A DNA stretch of 58,028 nucleotides from Chloroflexota bacterium (lineage in GTDB: Bacteria > Chloroflexota > Anaerolineae > Aggregatilineales > Phototrophicaceae), in NCBI GenBank assembly GCA_020161935.1, contig JAIUNI010000024.1, positions 1 through 58,028 on the forward strand. Reading direction: 5' to 3'. Below, one piece after another: positions 17,139-28,400 of the stretch. Below the pieces are notes generated by a model. The model ran no database searches and was not told where the DNA came from. It saw only the letters and a list, made by a program, of their open reading frames with translations. Both the position numbers and the translations under genes were made by a program. Position 1 is the first letter of the stretch. Every line of letters starts with the position of its first letter.

Positions 17139-18842
17139 TCAGATGCGTGCTGCAAACCAACGATAATCCAATTCTGGAAATAACTTATCGAGTTCGTAAT
17201 AACGCTCAACCAATGTTGAATCGGGTACGCCACTATCCAGAATCTCGATCAGCTTGTTAAAGCGTTCGAAGTGCTGGGTAAATCGCTGTATCGCATACTC
17301 TTTAGCCTGACCAGTCGTTACCAAGAACGGCCAATCGGAACTTTGCATCAGCATTAATTCACGGGCAATTTGATTCAACAAGTGCCGCTGTTCATCCGAA
17401 GGCTCGGTAAATCGTGCAGCCAATCCTTCCATCTTCAGTTCGGCATCGTGAATAGACTCCCACATCCAATGGGTTTCAACGTTGTCCCACGTAAAATGGT
17501 TGCCGTTGCTGCCCCACGAACTTTCTGGGATATGCAGCGTTTCAGTCGGCGGATGCTTTTTCACGAAATCACTGGCGGTCGTGAGTTCAATATCAGGAAT
17601 AGACGCGAGATGGCGGAGAACCTGCCCCAACCAGCGAACCCCCTCATACCACCAATGACCGAACAGTTCGGTATCATAATTCGAGGCAATTACCCCATAT
17701 TCACCGGTTTGCTTATGATAATCGCGCAGCAAATCACCAACCATATGAGCGAAATGCTCCGCGTGCTGGTCGATTTTATAGGCTGCCCATTCGGGATGAT
17801 AATAATCCTTCGAGCCGAGGTCAGTCTTATGTCCGGTTACTCGCCAATAGCGCAGGCCGCTTGTCCCCGCTTTCTTATGAAACTCGCGGTAATCTACATC
17901 GCCGGGATAGCCCCACTCCGAACTCCAAACCTGCATTCCCGTCTGGTTATTCCGCCCGATAACCGTTACACCTGACGATTGATTGGCATCTGCCCCGGCA
18001 ACCGTTTCGCTGACATTATAGGGTTGAAAAGTTGTTGCAGGGCGCTTGGGGATTTGTAGGGTTGTACTCGCGGGAACCAGATAGCGGCGCTTGATATACC
18101 CGTATGGGCCGATGACATCTCCGGCTGCGACCCCGACAGGCTGCCCGCCGGTAATGGTATGTGTCTCGCTGAAGAACAACTTCAAACCCTGCTCTGCTAA
18201 GAAGGTTTCCAACCCCGCGCGGCGCTGGTCGTCGTCTGCTAGATACGCGGGGCGGTAAGCACATTCAGGCAACCAGATCGCCTTCGGCTTACGCCCAAAC
18301 AGACGCTCATAGGTTTGAACGCCGGTTTTCAGTTGTGCCACAATCGAACTATCCCGCGAAAGGAGCGGCAGATACGCATGTGTGCCAGCGGAGGTTATGA
18401 TTTCGATGAGATCTTCCTCCTGCAAGCGCCGGAATGAACCGATGATGTCGCGGTTAAAACGCTGGCGAAATGCCTGCTTAATGGTCTCAAAGTCTCGCTG
18501 ATACTGCCTCGCCAGTTCGAGCAGCCAAGCATCCGCCGACCCCGCAGCCTCAAAATAGTTTTGGTCTTTAATCGCTGCCGCAATTTTATCGTCAATATAT
18601 TGGTCAAGGTGGTCGAGGACATCGGGCGAGGCAAGCTGCTCGGCAAGAACAGGTGTCATGCCTAATGTGAGGCGGAAATAAACCCCCTGCTCTTTCAGAT
18701 CATAGAGGGTTTGCAGCAGAGGAATATAGGTTTCAACAGCCGCCTCATGTATCCACTCTTCACCGTGCGGCCAACGCCCTGCTAAACGAACATAGGGTAG
18801 ATGTGTGTGCAAAACAAAGGTAAATGCGCCTAAAGGTGGCAC
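17139..18842 (-). CDS. 1,4-alpha-glucan branching enzyme, GH57
   Basis: A 567-residue GH57 branching enzyme that makes alpha-1,6 branches in glycogen. FTFVLHTHLPYVRLAG is the family opening, IWLPECAYRP holds the nucleophile glutamate, and NYDTELFGHWWYEG holds the acid/base aspartate. The C-terminal helical DUF1957-type domain is complete. No GH13 GlgB was seen in the window, so this is probably the organism's branching activity for this cluster. The start is set at a GTG at 18842 with TGGAG six bases upstream, which gives the canonical short N-terminus; a longer GTG start at 18878 has no ribosome site. Confidence 0.9.
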   Translation of the reverse strand: MPPLGAFTFVLHTHLPYVRLAGRWPHGEEWIHEAAVETYIPLLQTLYDLKEQGVYFRLTLGMTPVLAEQLASPDVLDHLDQYIDDKIAAAIKDQNYFEAAGSADAWLLELARQYQRDFETIKQAFRQRFNRDIIGSFRRLQEEDLIEIITSAGTHAYLPLLSRDSSIVAQLKTGVQTYERLFGRKPKAIWLPECAYRPAYLADDDQRRAGLETFLAEQGLKLFFSETHTITGGQPVGVAAGDVIGPYGYIKRRYLVPASTTLQIPKRPATTFQPYNVSETVAGADANQSSGVTVIGRNNQTGMQVWSSEWGYPGDVDYREFHKKAGTSGLRYWRVTGHKTDLGSKDYYHPEWAAYKIDQHAEHFAHMVGDLLRDYHKQTGEYGVIASNYDTELFGHWWYEGVRWLGQVLRHLASIPDIELTTASDFVKKHPPTETLHIPESSWGSNGNHFTWDNVETHWMWESIHDAELKMEGLAARFTEPSDEQRHLLNQIARELMLMQSSDWPFLVTTGQAKEYAIQRFTQHFERFNKLIEILDSGVPDSTLVERYYELDKLFPELDYRWFAARI

Positions 18843-19035
18843 GCCAAACTCCACAACAAAATTAAGTTTATTTTTCACTGCGAATTGTAACGTTAAGGGA
18901 AGGGATGGGCAAATGATGATGCGCTAGGAACAACAACGGAATCGTTAGAGAGATGAAGAAAAGGCAGTCATAAAGCGTACCTACAGCCCCATGTATTTGA
19001 CAGGAGGCTGTATTACAGGCAGCAGCGATTGTCGA

Positions 19036-20280
19036 CTAATCAGTTAATGGTTGAAGTGGCAGCACCATTGTAAACACACTGCCCTGCCCAACCTCGCTTT
19101 GAACGGAGAGATAACCGCCATGCGCTTCCGCCACCGTACGCGCCACGAATAAGCCCTGCCCCAACCCGCGCGGGTCGAGCAGCTTCCCGCTGCGTGTACG
19201 CGGTTCACCCCGGTAAAAGCGTTCAAAGATATGTGGCAAATCGCGTTTGGAGATGCCAACGCCTGTGTCGACCACCTGAACAGCGACTTTATCATCACCA
19301 CTCAGGCCGACGATAATCACAATATGACCTTTGGGTTCAGTATAGCGGATGCTGTTTTGCAGCAAATGCCCCAATGCCCAGCGGAGGCGCTGATCGTCAC
19401 CGAGGAGTTTGATGCGCTCAGAGTCCTTCACCATAATCTTGACATCAAGGCGAGCTTTCTTAATTTCGGGCTTCATGCCCCGCTCGACCTGCCACACCAA
19501 ATCCTCAAGATTGAGTGGTTCGCGCCGGACGGAAAAAGCCGTCGCGCTCATTTCACCAATGTCGAGCAGTTCAACGATCATACGATCAAGAATATCAACG
19601 TTGCGGCTCAGTGTTTCCAAAAATTTACGGTTCGGGGGGCGATCCTGCGGCTGCCCCATGATGACATCGCTCATCCCTTTGATGACGGCCATCGGGGTAC
19701 GCAATTCGTGAGAAATCGCTGTTACGAAGCTGTCTTTCAGGCGGTCAGCTAGCGCGTCACGGGTGACATCTCGCAGCACCATCATCGTACCGATGCGCTT
19801 ACCTTTGCTATCGGCGACCGCTGCCACCTGAGCACCGATAATCATGTTATTAATCTGGACGCGGGCGGGTTCGCCCAAAGGCGCTAACTCCGAGTCCAAG
19901 CGCACCACATCACGGAAAGCGTTGAACAACGTGCCAAGTTCACTCGTCCAAAAGTCTTTACGACTGCCGATGAGTTTACGGGCGGCGGCATTCTCGATCA
20001 AGACGCGGCCTTCGTTATCCTGCACGATGATGCCTTCATCCAGCGCGTGAATGATGGCATTCAACCGTTCGATGTCCGCATCACGGCGTTTAATGGCCGT
20101 CGAGACATCTTCAGTCGCGTTATCAACAGGTTCGGGGGGCGGTGGCACATTTGATGCGGTCGGTGTAGAGCTTTGGCGGAGGCGATGATACAACCGTCCG
20201 AATAGCTGCGAGGTCGCGCTGCCTAGATGATCAACCCGCCGAATCACGCCACTTAATTCTTGAGGATCACTGGTACTCAT
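19036..20280 (-). CDS. Soluble PAS histidine kinase
   Basis: A 414-residue kinase without membrane segments. A PAS-type domain (about 75-175, with DEGIIVQDNEGRVLIENAAA) precedes the dimerisation domain with a canonical phosphoacceptor, ISHELRTPMAVIKG. The ATPase domain has WALGHLLQNSIRYTE (N-box), VVDTGVGISKRD (G1), FERFYRGEPR (F-box) and GLGQGLFVART (G2). Its start overlaps the stop of the receiver gene upstream by four bases (ATGA), which indicates translational coupling and a cognate pair. Sensing is cytoplasmic and the signal unknown. The C-terminal half is close to the membrane kinase at 4758-6986, so the two are paralogues. Confidence 0.92.
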   Translation of the reverse strand: MSTSDPQELSGVIRRVDHLGSATSQLFGRLYHRLRQSSTPTASNVPPPPEPVDNATEDVSTAIKRRDADIERLNAIIHALDEGIIVQDNEGRVLIENAAARKLIGSRKDFWTSELGTLFNAFRDVVRLDSELAPLGEPARVQINNMIIGAQVAAVADSKGKRIGTMMVLRDVTRDALADRLKDSFVTAISHELRTPMAVIKGMSDVIMGQPQDRPPNRKFLETLSRNVDILDRMIVELLDIGEMSATAFSVRREPLNLEDLVWQVERGMKPEIKKARLDVKIMVKDSERIKLLGDDQRLRWALGHLLQNSIRYTEPKGHIVIIVGLSGDDKVAVQVVDTGVGISKRDLPHIFERFYRGEPRTRSGKLLDPRGLGQGLFVARTVAEAHGGYLSVQSEVGQGSVFTMVLPLQPLTD

Positions 20281-20702
20281 GGTTGGTTCGCCCCGGTTTG
20301 TGCAACTCGCTTATTGGCGATGATGCCGGTAAGAATCGTTCGCAATTCATCAAATGCAGGGAGCGGCTTCGGTATCACCGCATCCACCCCATCCTGAACT
20401 TGGAAGGTCTTCTGGTCAGCTTCACTTAATGAGAAGGCCGTCATCAATACAATAGGGATATTATGAAAGGTGGCAATCGTTCGCATACGATTCGCGACTT
20501 CATTACCTTTTTTGCCCGGCATCCGAATATCCATCAGGGCAAATTCCGGTAAGTCTCCGGTATAGGTACCCGCTTCAATTTTATCCAACCAATCCCACAC
20601 CTTTTGGCCGCTCTCAAAAGGCAGGGTTTTGTATCCCCACACTTGAACAACCATCGTAAGCAAACTCAGAATATCGGTTTCGTCTTCCGCAATAAGCCAC
20701 AT
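20277..20702 (-). CDS. Receiver-only response regulator
   Basis: A 141-residue single receiver domain with no output domain. Acidic residues AEDET near the start, the phosphoacceptor aspartate in ALMDIRMPG, the threonine in VLMTAF and the lysine in IPKPLP make a complete phosphorylation site. It is first in a two-gene unit with the kinase at 19036-20280, overlapping it by four bases. A second receiver with the same KPLPxFxEL ending is encoded divergently 220 bases away, so the two are probably duplicates. Output must go through protein contacts. Confidence 0.9.
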   Translation of the reverse strand: MWLIAEDETDILSLLTMVVQVWGYKTLPFESGQKVWDWLDKIEAGTYTGDLPEFALMDIRMPGKKGNEVANRMRTIATFHNIPIVLMTAFSLSEADQKTFQVQDGVDAVIPKPLPAFDELRTILTGIIANKRVAQTGANQP

Positions 20703-20924
20703 AAAAACAGGCTTCTCCTAAACTTGACGGTGAACATAACATGAGTGTTATATTCAAGTATACTCGCTGTAGCCAAAACATGCTTAAAAAATCACAAATT
20801 TTTCAACCAGCTTGATAAACTTCAAGAGTTCGCTATAACGGCTTGACCTCAATTGCCGTGTCCTTTAACTACCAGTATAATCAAGAAAATGATGTTGAAC
20901 GTCGTCGGTGATAAGGAGCCTAAC

Positions 20925-21368
20925 TTGTCTACATGGATGGTTGTTGAGGATGAACCCGATATTTACGAAGTCTTATTGGCAATGTTCGAAATGTGGGGCA
21001 TCGAAGGGGTGGCTTTCGTAGACGGCGAAGAGGCTGTTTCGTGGATAGACGACGTTGATGAAGGTCGGTTCAAGGGCGAACTTCCTGAGTTAGCGCTTTT
21101 AGATATTCGCTTGCCGGGAACAATTAATGGTGACGTGGTTGCAATGCGCTTACGCAAAAGCCCTATTCTAGGACAAGTTGCAATTGTCTTCGCGACGGCC
21201 TATCGCCTAAGCCCGGAAGAATACGACGCGATCATGAAATCGACGGATGCAGACCGGTTGATGTACAAACCACTGCCGCGCTTTAATGAACTCCAGAAAA
21301 TTTTAGATGAAGTTCTGACTGCCCGACGAGCCAAGATTTCGGCGCAAAAACGTAACGTAAAGCAGTAG
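20925..21368 (+). CDS. Receiver-only response regulator, first gene of the addBA operon
   Basis: A 147-residue receiver domain. The start is a TTG preceded by AAGGAG six bases upstream, giving STWMVVEDEPDI as N-terminus; the upstream ATG and other starts lack a ribosome site and would add unrelated residues. The phosphoacceptor is in ALLDIRLPG, the conserved Thr in FATAYR and the Lys in MYKPLPRF. It resembles the divergent receiver at 20277-20702, particularly in the unusual KPLPRFNEL end. It is followed within eight bases by the NERD-like membrane protein and then addB and addA, so it may couple a kinase signal to a DNA-repair operon. No DNA-binding domain is present. Confidence 0.85.
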   Translation: MSTWMVVEDEPDIYEVLLAMFEMWGIEGVAFVDGEEAVSWIDDVDEGRFKGELPELALLDIRLPGTINGDVVAMRLRKSPILGQVAIVFATAYRLSPEEYDAIMKSTDADRLMYKPLPRFNELQKILDEVLTARRAKISAQKRNVKQ

Positions 21369-21376
21369 GTTTGTCG

Positions 21377-22126
21377 ATGGAAAATATTGCACCTGTACGC
21401 GCCTTAACCCGTCGGTCACGGCAGCTTCTGCAAATCGCCTTCATCATCTTAGCCATTGGCGTATTGATGGTCGTTGTGGGCGCACTGCTGACGACCATTC
21501 TACTCATCCCGCGAACCCACCAACTTTTCGGGTTGTACGATTTCACCGGAAACGCTCTGATCTGGTTAGGCGCAATTGTCATTTTGATTTCACTCGGCAC
21601 GTTCGCCCGTGCGCTTACGCGGCGTAAAGAAAATGATCTGGCTTATTTAACGGGTGACGTACTGAATGAAAGCGCCTATTTTGATGGGCGGTATTCATTC
21701 ATCCGTAATATTAACCGTTCGGGATTAGGTTATATCGACGCGGTATTGGTAGGCCCGCCGGGAGCGCTCGTTTTCCGTATTCTGAATAGTACGGGCAATT
21801 ATGCTAATGAAGTCGCGAATTGGTTAAAACAGGATAAACAAGGCGAATGGCTGCCATTCACCACAAATCCAACCAAGGAAGCGGTCGATGATATCCAACA
21901 CTTACGTGATTATTTGCTCAAAAACCGTTTAGAGACGGTACCCGTTTTCGGCATCATTGTTTTCACAGCCGGGGCGGGAGCCGTTCAAATTGCCGAAAAA
22001 AATCCCGTGGTGCCGATCAGTCATCTGCATTCCTTATTACAAAACTTGAGTGAACAGTATTTAGCTAAACAAGATCGCATACCACAGGAGACTGTCACGG
22101 CAGTGCGCCGTCTGCTCCTTGAATAG
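21377..22126 (+). CDS. Membrane-anchored NERD-like protein
   Basis: A 249-residue protein with two membrane helices (about 20-45 and 58-80) and a cytoplasmic C-terminal domain that resembles the nuclease-related NERD domain. Family-like features are the segment LGYIDAVLVGPPGALVFRI and NEVANWLKQDKQGEW, but a full catalytic set is not clear. The ATG at 21377 was chosen because taggt lies six bases upstream. Starts eight bases after the receiver gene and ends 12 bases before addB. The position suggests a role linked to nucleic-acid processing at the membrane. The domain call is from motif appearance only. Confidence 0.6.
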   Translation: MENIAPVRALTRRSRQLLQIAFIILAIGVLMVVVGALLTTILLIPRTHQLFGLYDFTGNALIWLGAIVILISLGTFARALTRRKENDLAYLTGDVLNESAYFDGRYSFIRNINRSGLGYIDAVLVGPPGALVFRILNSTGNYANEVANWLKQDKQGEWLPFTTNPTKEAVDDIQHLRDYLLKNRLETVPVFGIIVFTAGAGAVQIAEKNPVVPISHLHSLLQNLSEQYLAKQDRIPQETVTAVRRLLLE

Positions 22127-22138
22127 AGGACTTACGCT

Positions 22139-25100
22139 ATGCCGGCTGAACTCCTGATTGCCCCTGTTGGCGCAGGTAAAACTGAACATGCACTCCGCCT
22201 GATACGACAAACGGTTGAAGCCCGGCCTTTTGCCCCGATTTGGGTACTGCTTCCCGGTCGGCGGCAGGAAGATGCGCTGCGCCAACGCTTGATTGACGAG
22301 CAATATATCCGGCGGCGAGTTTACTTCAACGTCAGCTTCTTCAATTTTTACACCCTCTATGCGCGGCTGCTGGACATCGTAGGGATGCCGCAGCGCGAAC
22401 TCGACGACAGCGGACGCATACGACTGCTGCGCGGACTACTGTTAGGACTTCAGCAAGAAAAACAATTAACTGTGTTTCATAAAATTGCTGACAAACCGGG
22501 CTTCGCTCAGGTGATGGCAGACTTTATTTATGAACTCAAACAGAATGTTGTAACCCCTGAGCAGTTTGGGGCATATGCCGATTATGGCACAGATAAAGAT
22601 CGCGACCTCGCCACAATCTACACCCAGTATCAACACACCTTACGCGATAATCAATTGGTTGACCGCGAAGGTGAGGGATGGCTAGCACTCGCCGAAACAC
22701 AAAAACCGGATAACGAGTTTGTAGGCCAAGATGTCCCCTTAATGCTGGTTGATGGGTTCGATCAGTTTAATGCTTTGCAAACCCGTTTATTAGCTGTACT
22801 GGGCAAGCGGGTTCAGCGAATGGTCATCACCTTACCAACCGTTGAAGGGCGCGAAAGCACAGTTGGCAGGCGGTTTCATGAAGTACAGCAGCAAGTCATA
22901 ACGGCTTTTGAACGTGAGCAAGCACCACTCGACATTCAAACCCCTCCCGCGCTACTTGAAGCCCTCAAACATGAGGCACTCCGACACCTTGCCCAGCACA
23001 GCTTCATGAATGGCGCACCGATGGCAGCAGGCGACGGGTGCATCAAATTGATCGAAGCGCCTGACCCCAGAGCCGAAGCATTTTCAGTCATGCGGCAGGT
23101 TAAGCAACTTCTCTTAACTGGCACTCAAGGCGACGAAATCGTCATCGCCGTACGCGATTGGGAGTTGTACGCACGACATTTCAATACGGCGGCACAACGC
23201 TATGGCATTCCAACCGTTCAACATTACGGGGAGGCACTTGGCAATAATCCAGCGATCATCGCTCTTTTAAATATGCTGGAGTTATCACGTTACGATTTCC
23301 CGCGCCGCCATGTCCTTGATGTACTCCGTTCGCCCTATTTTGATGTACCGGGGATCAGTCAAACGATTGCAGATCGGCTTGACGCAATCAGCCACGAACA
23401 GCAAATTATTAGCAGTATTAAAGACTGGAATGATGGCATTCAAGCGGCTGCCAAATCCTTCACCGACGAAGATGGTGAAACGCGCGATGCCCTACTTAGA
23501 GAGGATGAAGCTGTCCAAATCGAGCAGGCTCTCAATACGTTCTTTAGCGCCGTAACACCGCCCGAAACTGCAACCGTTTACGAATACATCCGGTGGGTTG
23601 AAACGCTAGTCGGTTCAGAAGCGACACCTGAGAATGAAGATGAACCGGATGAAGCAGGTGGATTTAGCCTGAATATGGTCAAGCGGGTCAGCCATCAAGC
23701 TACCCCGGAGTTCGTAGGGCGTGACATGCAAGCCTTGCATACGCTCAAGAAGATTCTTGGTGGGATGCTGGCAACGGAAAACCTGTTTGCAGAAGTCAAA
23801 TTACATGCCTTAGCCCAAACATCATGGCATGATTTTTTAATTGAGTTGAAGCGAGCATTAGGGCGAACACCGACCCAGAACAATGCTAACCGAACCGGTC
23901 ACATCCTCATCACCTCGGTGACGGACGCACGCGGCTTACCACATGAACACGTTTTCATTCCCGGCCTGTCTGAAGGAATTTTCCCACGCCCTACCGCCGA
24001 AGACCCGATTTACCTCGACAGCGAACGGGAACTCCTGTGTCAAGCGGGCATCTTACTGGAGACACAGGCTGAACGTGCTGCCGATGATGGGCTTTTCTAC
24101 GAACTCATCACGCTGCCGAGACGATCATTGACCTTATCACGTCCTACCGTACAAAATGGCGCGTTATGGCCTGAAAGTCATTTATGGCGCGCGGTTAAGG
24201 TTCTCTATCATGATGCGGAAACCATCATCGAGCGCTACAAAACGCCTTTGGGCGGCACAGTACGGGTAGAAGATGCTGCCAACTTAACCGAAGCCGCGTT
24301 GGCCGTCGCGAATAGCTTTAGCCAACCGCAAGCAAACGAAACCGCGAGTCCTCTTTATAACTGGCTACTGAGTGAATACCCCCAATATTGGGAGGGGATT
24401 TTGCAAAGGCGTGCCATTGAAGTTGGGCGCATAAACGATCCTCATTTAGACATCTACAGCGGTCAACTGAGTGATCCCACTTTACTCGATTGGGTAAAGA
24501 GGGAGTTAGGCGATAAACGGGTTTGGAGCGCCAGCCAGTTCAATGATTATGGGCTGTGTGGGTTCCGCTTCTTCTCTAAACGCCTGTTGAAATTAGAGGC
24601 AGTCGAAGAACCTGAGGCGGGTATGGATCACCGGCAGCGTGGCACGGTTATCCATGCGATTTTGGAAGAGACCTACCGTGAACTCGCCGAGCAAGCGATT
24701 AGCATTGTCCCCGACCATATGGGAACAGCGCTTGAGGTATTATGTGCTGTAGCCGACCGCATATTGCCGACTGCCCCGCGCGACTTTGGCTTCCGCGAAT
24801 CGCCGCTGTGGAAGCAAGAACAAGCGATACTAATGCGAAAAGTCGAAGCCTTAGTTCGTGCAGATTTTTCGGACGAATCGCCCATTGGCAAGCTCTTTAG
24901 CGGCGGCGAACGCTTCCCCTATTTACAAGAACAACCGCTCGGCGCTCAACCAAACAAACCGTTACGTTTGAATCTAGGTGATACCACCGTTCAAGTAATG
25001 GGTTTCATCGACCGAATCGACCGTGTTGGCGACCGCTTAATCGTGCTGGATTATAAGACTGGCTCGACGCGCATTCCGACCAGTGAAATGACGGAAGGCC

Positions 25101-25414
25101 GCAACTTCCAGATGATGGTCTATCTCCTCGCAGGGGAAGAAATAGCCGCCCAACAAAATGCTCCCATGACGATGGCGGGTGGAACATTCTTTCACCTGAA
25201 CCGCAGCACGAGTGGCGCAGTCGACATGGATAAACCAGAAGATCAAACGGCGATTGACGATGCCCGCTTGCGTTTAGGAAAACATATTGAACAAGGACGT
25301 GCTGGCAATTTCAGTAGTGTATCCAACCGCAGGGGTGGCGGGGCATGTAACCATTATTGTGAGTTCACGCAATTTTGCCGCGTCAGCATTATGAACCGAC
25401 GGAAACAAGCATGA
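22139..25414 (+). CDS. addB: AddB-like helicase/nuclease subunit
   Basis: A 1091-residue subunit of an AddAB-type double-strand break repair nuclease. The N-terminus has a P-loop-like PVGAGKTEHAL. The C-terminal PD-(D/E)XK nuclease shows the QRGTVIHAILEETY helix, then GFIDRIDRVGD and VLDYKTGS. Cysteines in YGLCGFRFF and in the terminal ACNHYCEFTQFCR match the four ligands of the AddB iron-sulphur cluster. AddAB resects DNA ends and loads recombinase. The stop overlaps the addA start (ATGA), so the two subunits are translationally coupled. Central SF1 motifs are degenerate, as is usual for AddB. Confidence 0.87.
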   Translation: MPAELLIAPVGAGKTEHALRLIRQTVEARPFAPIWVLLPGRRQEDALRQRLIDEQYIRRRVYFNVSFFNFYTLYARLLDIVGMPQRELDDSGRIRLLRGLLLGLQQEKQLTVFHKIADKPGFAQVMADFIYELKQNVVTPEQFGAYADYGTDKDRDLATIYTQYQHTLRDNQLVDREGEGWLALAETQKPDNEFVGQDVPLMLVDGFDQFNALQTRLLAVLGKRVQRMVITLPTVEGRESTVGRRFHEVQQQVITAFEREQAPLDIQTPPALLEALKHEALRHLAQHSFMNGAPMAAGDGCIKLIEAPDPRAEAFSVMRQVKQLLLTGTQGDEIVIAVRDWELYARHFNTAAQRYGIPTVQHYGEALGNNPAIIALLNMLELSRYDFPRRHVLDVLRSPYFDVPGISQTIADRLDAISHEQQIISSIKDWNDGIQAAAKSFTDEDGETRDALLREDEAVQIEQALNTFFSAVTPPETATVYEYIRWVETLVGSEATPENEDEPDEAGGFSLNMVKRVSHQATPEFVGRDMQALHTLKKILGGMLATENLFAEVKLHALAQTSWHDFLIELKRALGRTPTQNNANRTGHILITSVTDARGLPHEHVFIPGLSEGIFPRPTAEDPIYLDSERELLCQAGILLETQAERAADDGLFYELITLPRRSLTLSRPTVQNGALWPESHLWRAVKVLYHDAETIIERYKTPLGGTVRVEDAANLTEAALAVANSFSQPQANETASPLYNWLLSEYPQYWEGILQRRAIEVGRINDPHLDIYSGQLSDPTLLDWVKRELGDKRVWSASQFNDYGLCGFRFFSKRLLKLEAVEEPEAGMDHRQRGTVIHAILEETYRELAEQAISIVPDHMGTALEVLCAVADRILPTAPRDFGFRESPLWKQEQAILMRKVEALVRADFSDESPIGKLFSGGERFPYLQEQPLGAQPNKPLRLNLGDTTVQVMGFIDRIDRVGDRLIVLDYKTGSTRIPTSEMTEGRNFQMMVYLLAGEEIAAQQNAPMTMAGGTFFHLNRSTSGAVDMDKPEDQTAIDDARLRLGKHIEQGRAGNFSSVSNRRGGGACNHYCEFTQFCRVSIMNRRKQA

Positions 25415-28400
25415 CGAGTGTGACACTAACTGATGCACAGCAAACCGCGATATACGAACATGAACGCAATTTGATCGTTGTCGCAGGGGCGGGTTCCGGG
25501 AAAACCTATGTTTTGGTCGAACGTTTTTTGGGGCTACTGGACAAAAATCCTGACTGGCCGCTGAACTCGCTGGTTGCCATCACGTTCACCAAAAAAGCGG
25601 CGCAGGAAATGCGGGATCGCGTACGCCGCGCACTGGAAGACCGCTTTCAACAAACTGCTCATTCGCTGGTTGACCAAGCCATCTGGGCAACGCGCATCGC
25701 CAACATGCCCAGCGCTCGAATAGATACCATTCATGGTTTATGCGCCTCCATCTTACGTGCCAACGCTGCCGAAGCAGGGGTTGATCCGGGCTTCCAAGTG
25801 ATGGAGGAAATTGACGCAGCCCTGCTCCTCGACGACTGCATCGATGCCGTACTCCAACATGCCGCACACGAAAACACCGAACCAGCGGAACTACTGACGC
25901 AGTACGACACCTATATCGTCCGGCAAGTATTGGGCAGCTTCGTTAATATGGATGTCCCAGATTTAGCCGATGATATTGTCGCGCATTGGAACACCATCTG
26001 GCTGGGAAATGCTCAAACCCTCATCACGAACTTACTGGCAAGCAGCGAGTATCAACAGTTAACCAGTTGGGTACCCAGCACCGGATGGCCTACTGGCAGC
26101 GACCTCATCTACGACATCTGGTTACTGTGCCAACCGCTCATTACCTCATTAGCAGATAACCAAGACATCGAATATTGCCACGACGTATTAGGCAAGATTC
26201 AGAGCAGCATCAAACTGACCGGCGGCAAGCAGAGTGCATGGGGCGGCGCGGAAATACTCGCCGAAAGCAAAGACGTTCTCAAAACACTGCGGGGCTTGAT
26301 TGATAAAACCCTGAAGTCTATCGGTGACAAAATCGGGGAGATTGACCAGCGAACGGCGCGATTTGTCCCGTTATGGATGCAGCTTATCCAGCAAACACAG
26401 ACAACTTACCGGACGCGAAAGGAAGCCGAAAGCCTCTTAGATTTTGATGATCTGGAACGTTTGACGCGCGATTTATTGAGCAATAATCCTGCGGTGCGTG
26501 ACCGTTACCGTGGTACCGAGTTCAAACATTTATTGGTTGACGAGTTTCAAGATACGAACAGTGTTCAGTGGGAGATTGTGCAAGGGTTGGCGGATATACA
26601 ACGGGGCGGCAGCCTGTTTGTGGTCGGCGACCCGAAGCAAAGCATCTACCAATTTCGCGGTGCAGATGTCAGCGTATTTGAGGCAGTCAAGCAGCAAATT
26701 ATCCAAAGTGGCGGACGCGATGTCGCCTTAGCCCAATCATTCCGAACCCACGAAATACTGGTCAACGGGTTTAACGATCTATTCTCTAACCTACTTGCTC
26801 GCGATCTCACCAGCCCTGCCCACAAGTATGAGGTCGAGATGGGTGAACCGATGCGTGCTACACGTACTGATGCGCCATCGGACAATCCAGCAATTGACTT
26901 CATTTATCTGGATAAAAACATTGGCGGTGATGCACTCGACTCGGAAGCCATGCGCCGTTGGGAAGCACACGAGCTAGCAACACGCCTAAAAAACATCGTT
27001 GAAGTCGAAAAACGCCTGATTCATGATAAACAACTACGTGCGCTGCGTCCGATTGGATATGGCGATATTGCTATTTTATTCCAATCGACCAGCAATATTG
27101 TCTTGTATGAAGACGTGTTCAAGCTGCTTCAATTGCCTTATGTAACCATCGCCGGACGCGGCTATTACGGGCGGCAGGAAGTATGGGATTTACTGAACCT
27201 CTTAAGCGCCCTGCATAATCCTGAGGATAACCTCGCGTTAGCTTCAGCCCTAAGGTCACCGCTGTTCGGGTTGAGTGACGACACCCTCCTGACTTTACGC
27301 CTACAACGTGACCCAAACGATGACAAAAAACGTTTATCGCTGTGGAAAGCGCTACTGAACACTGAGAATATCGCGGTTGAAGAACAAAGAAGTGTTATTT
27401 TCGCGAACGATTGTTTGCGTCGGCTGCGTGAGCTGGCGGGGCGGGTTTCAATCGCCGATCTCCTTCAAAGTGCGCTGGATGAAACGGGCTATTTGGCAAT
27501 CTTAACCAGTTTATCAGACGGCAGTCGACGACGAAACAATGTCGAAAAGCTGCTCGAAAAGGCACAGGCCAGCCAACAGGTCACACTCGGCGCATTTTCG
27601 CAGTATTTACGGGATCTTTCAGTACGCGAAGTACGTGAAGGTGAAGCCCTACTCGACGTATCCGACAGCGTAACGTTGATGACGGTTCATGCTAGCAAAG
27701 GTTTGGAATATCCGCTCGTCGCCCTTGTTGATATTGGTTGGAGCAAAGGTGGGGGCGGCGGGGATGCCGTCATGATCGACCCGCTGTATGGGTTAGTCTG
27801 CAAGATTTATGACGGCGCGGAAGATAAGTTAGTCGGGGGTTATGCTTACCAGCAAGCGGAACGGTTACAAGCGCTGCGCGAAACAGCCGAACGGAAAAGG
27901 CTATTTTATGTGGCTGCAACCCGCGCACAAGATTACCTCATTTTGAGCGGGCAAGTCTTGCGAAGCAGCAAGGACACATGGTTTGCTTGGCTGAGTACGG
28001 CTTTTGAACTTCAAGACGAACTTGAGGCTGGAACAAGGTTACTTGATAAAGACTGGGGACAGCTAAAAGTTACGGTTCCGGCTGAACGACCGTTGGATCA
28101 TATTTATGTTAGCGATAACACGAACGATACAAGTGGTTGGGAGCAAGAAGCGGTTCGCGAAAACCGGCCTTTACCGGGTGAGAGCAGCGCCCCATTTGTA
28201 GGCCGCATCCGCGTCAAACGCAGCGACATGATTCGGCATATCACGGCGACCCAAATTGCGGATGCCGGAAGCGCGTCCGATCCATTTTTCAGGCGTAAGT
28301 TCCGGCGCAGTGTATTACAAGATGCGCCAGTTACCATTGACCAAGTTCACCAACGCAATTCCCATGATGTTTCACAGCGCATTATCGGCGAAATGGTACA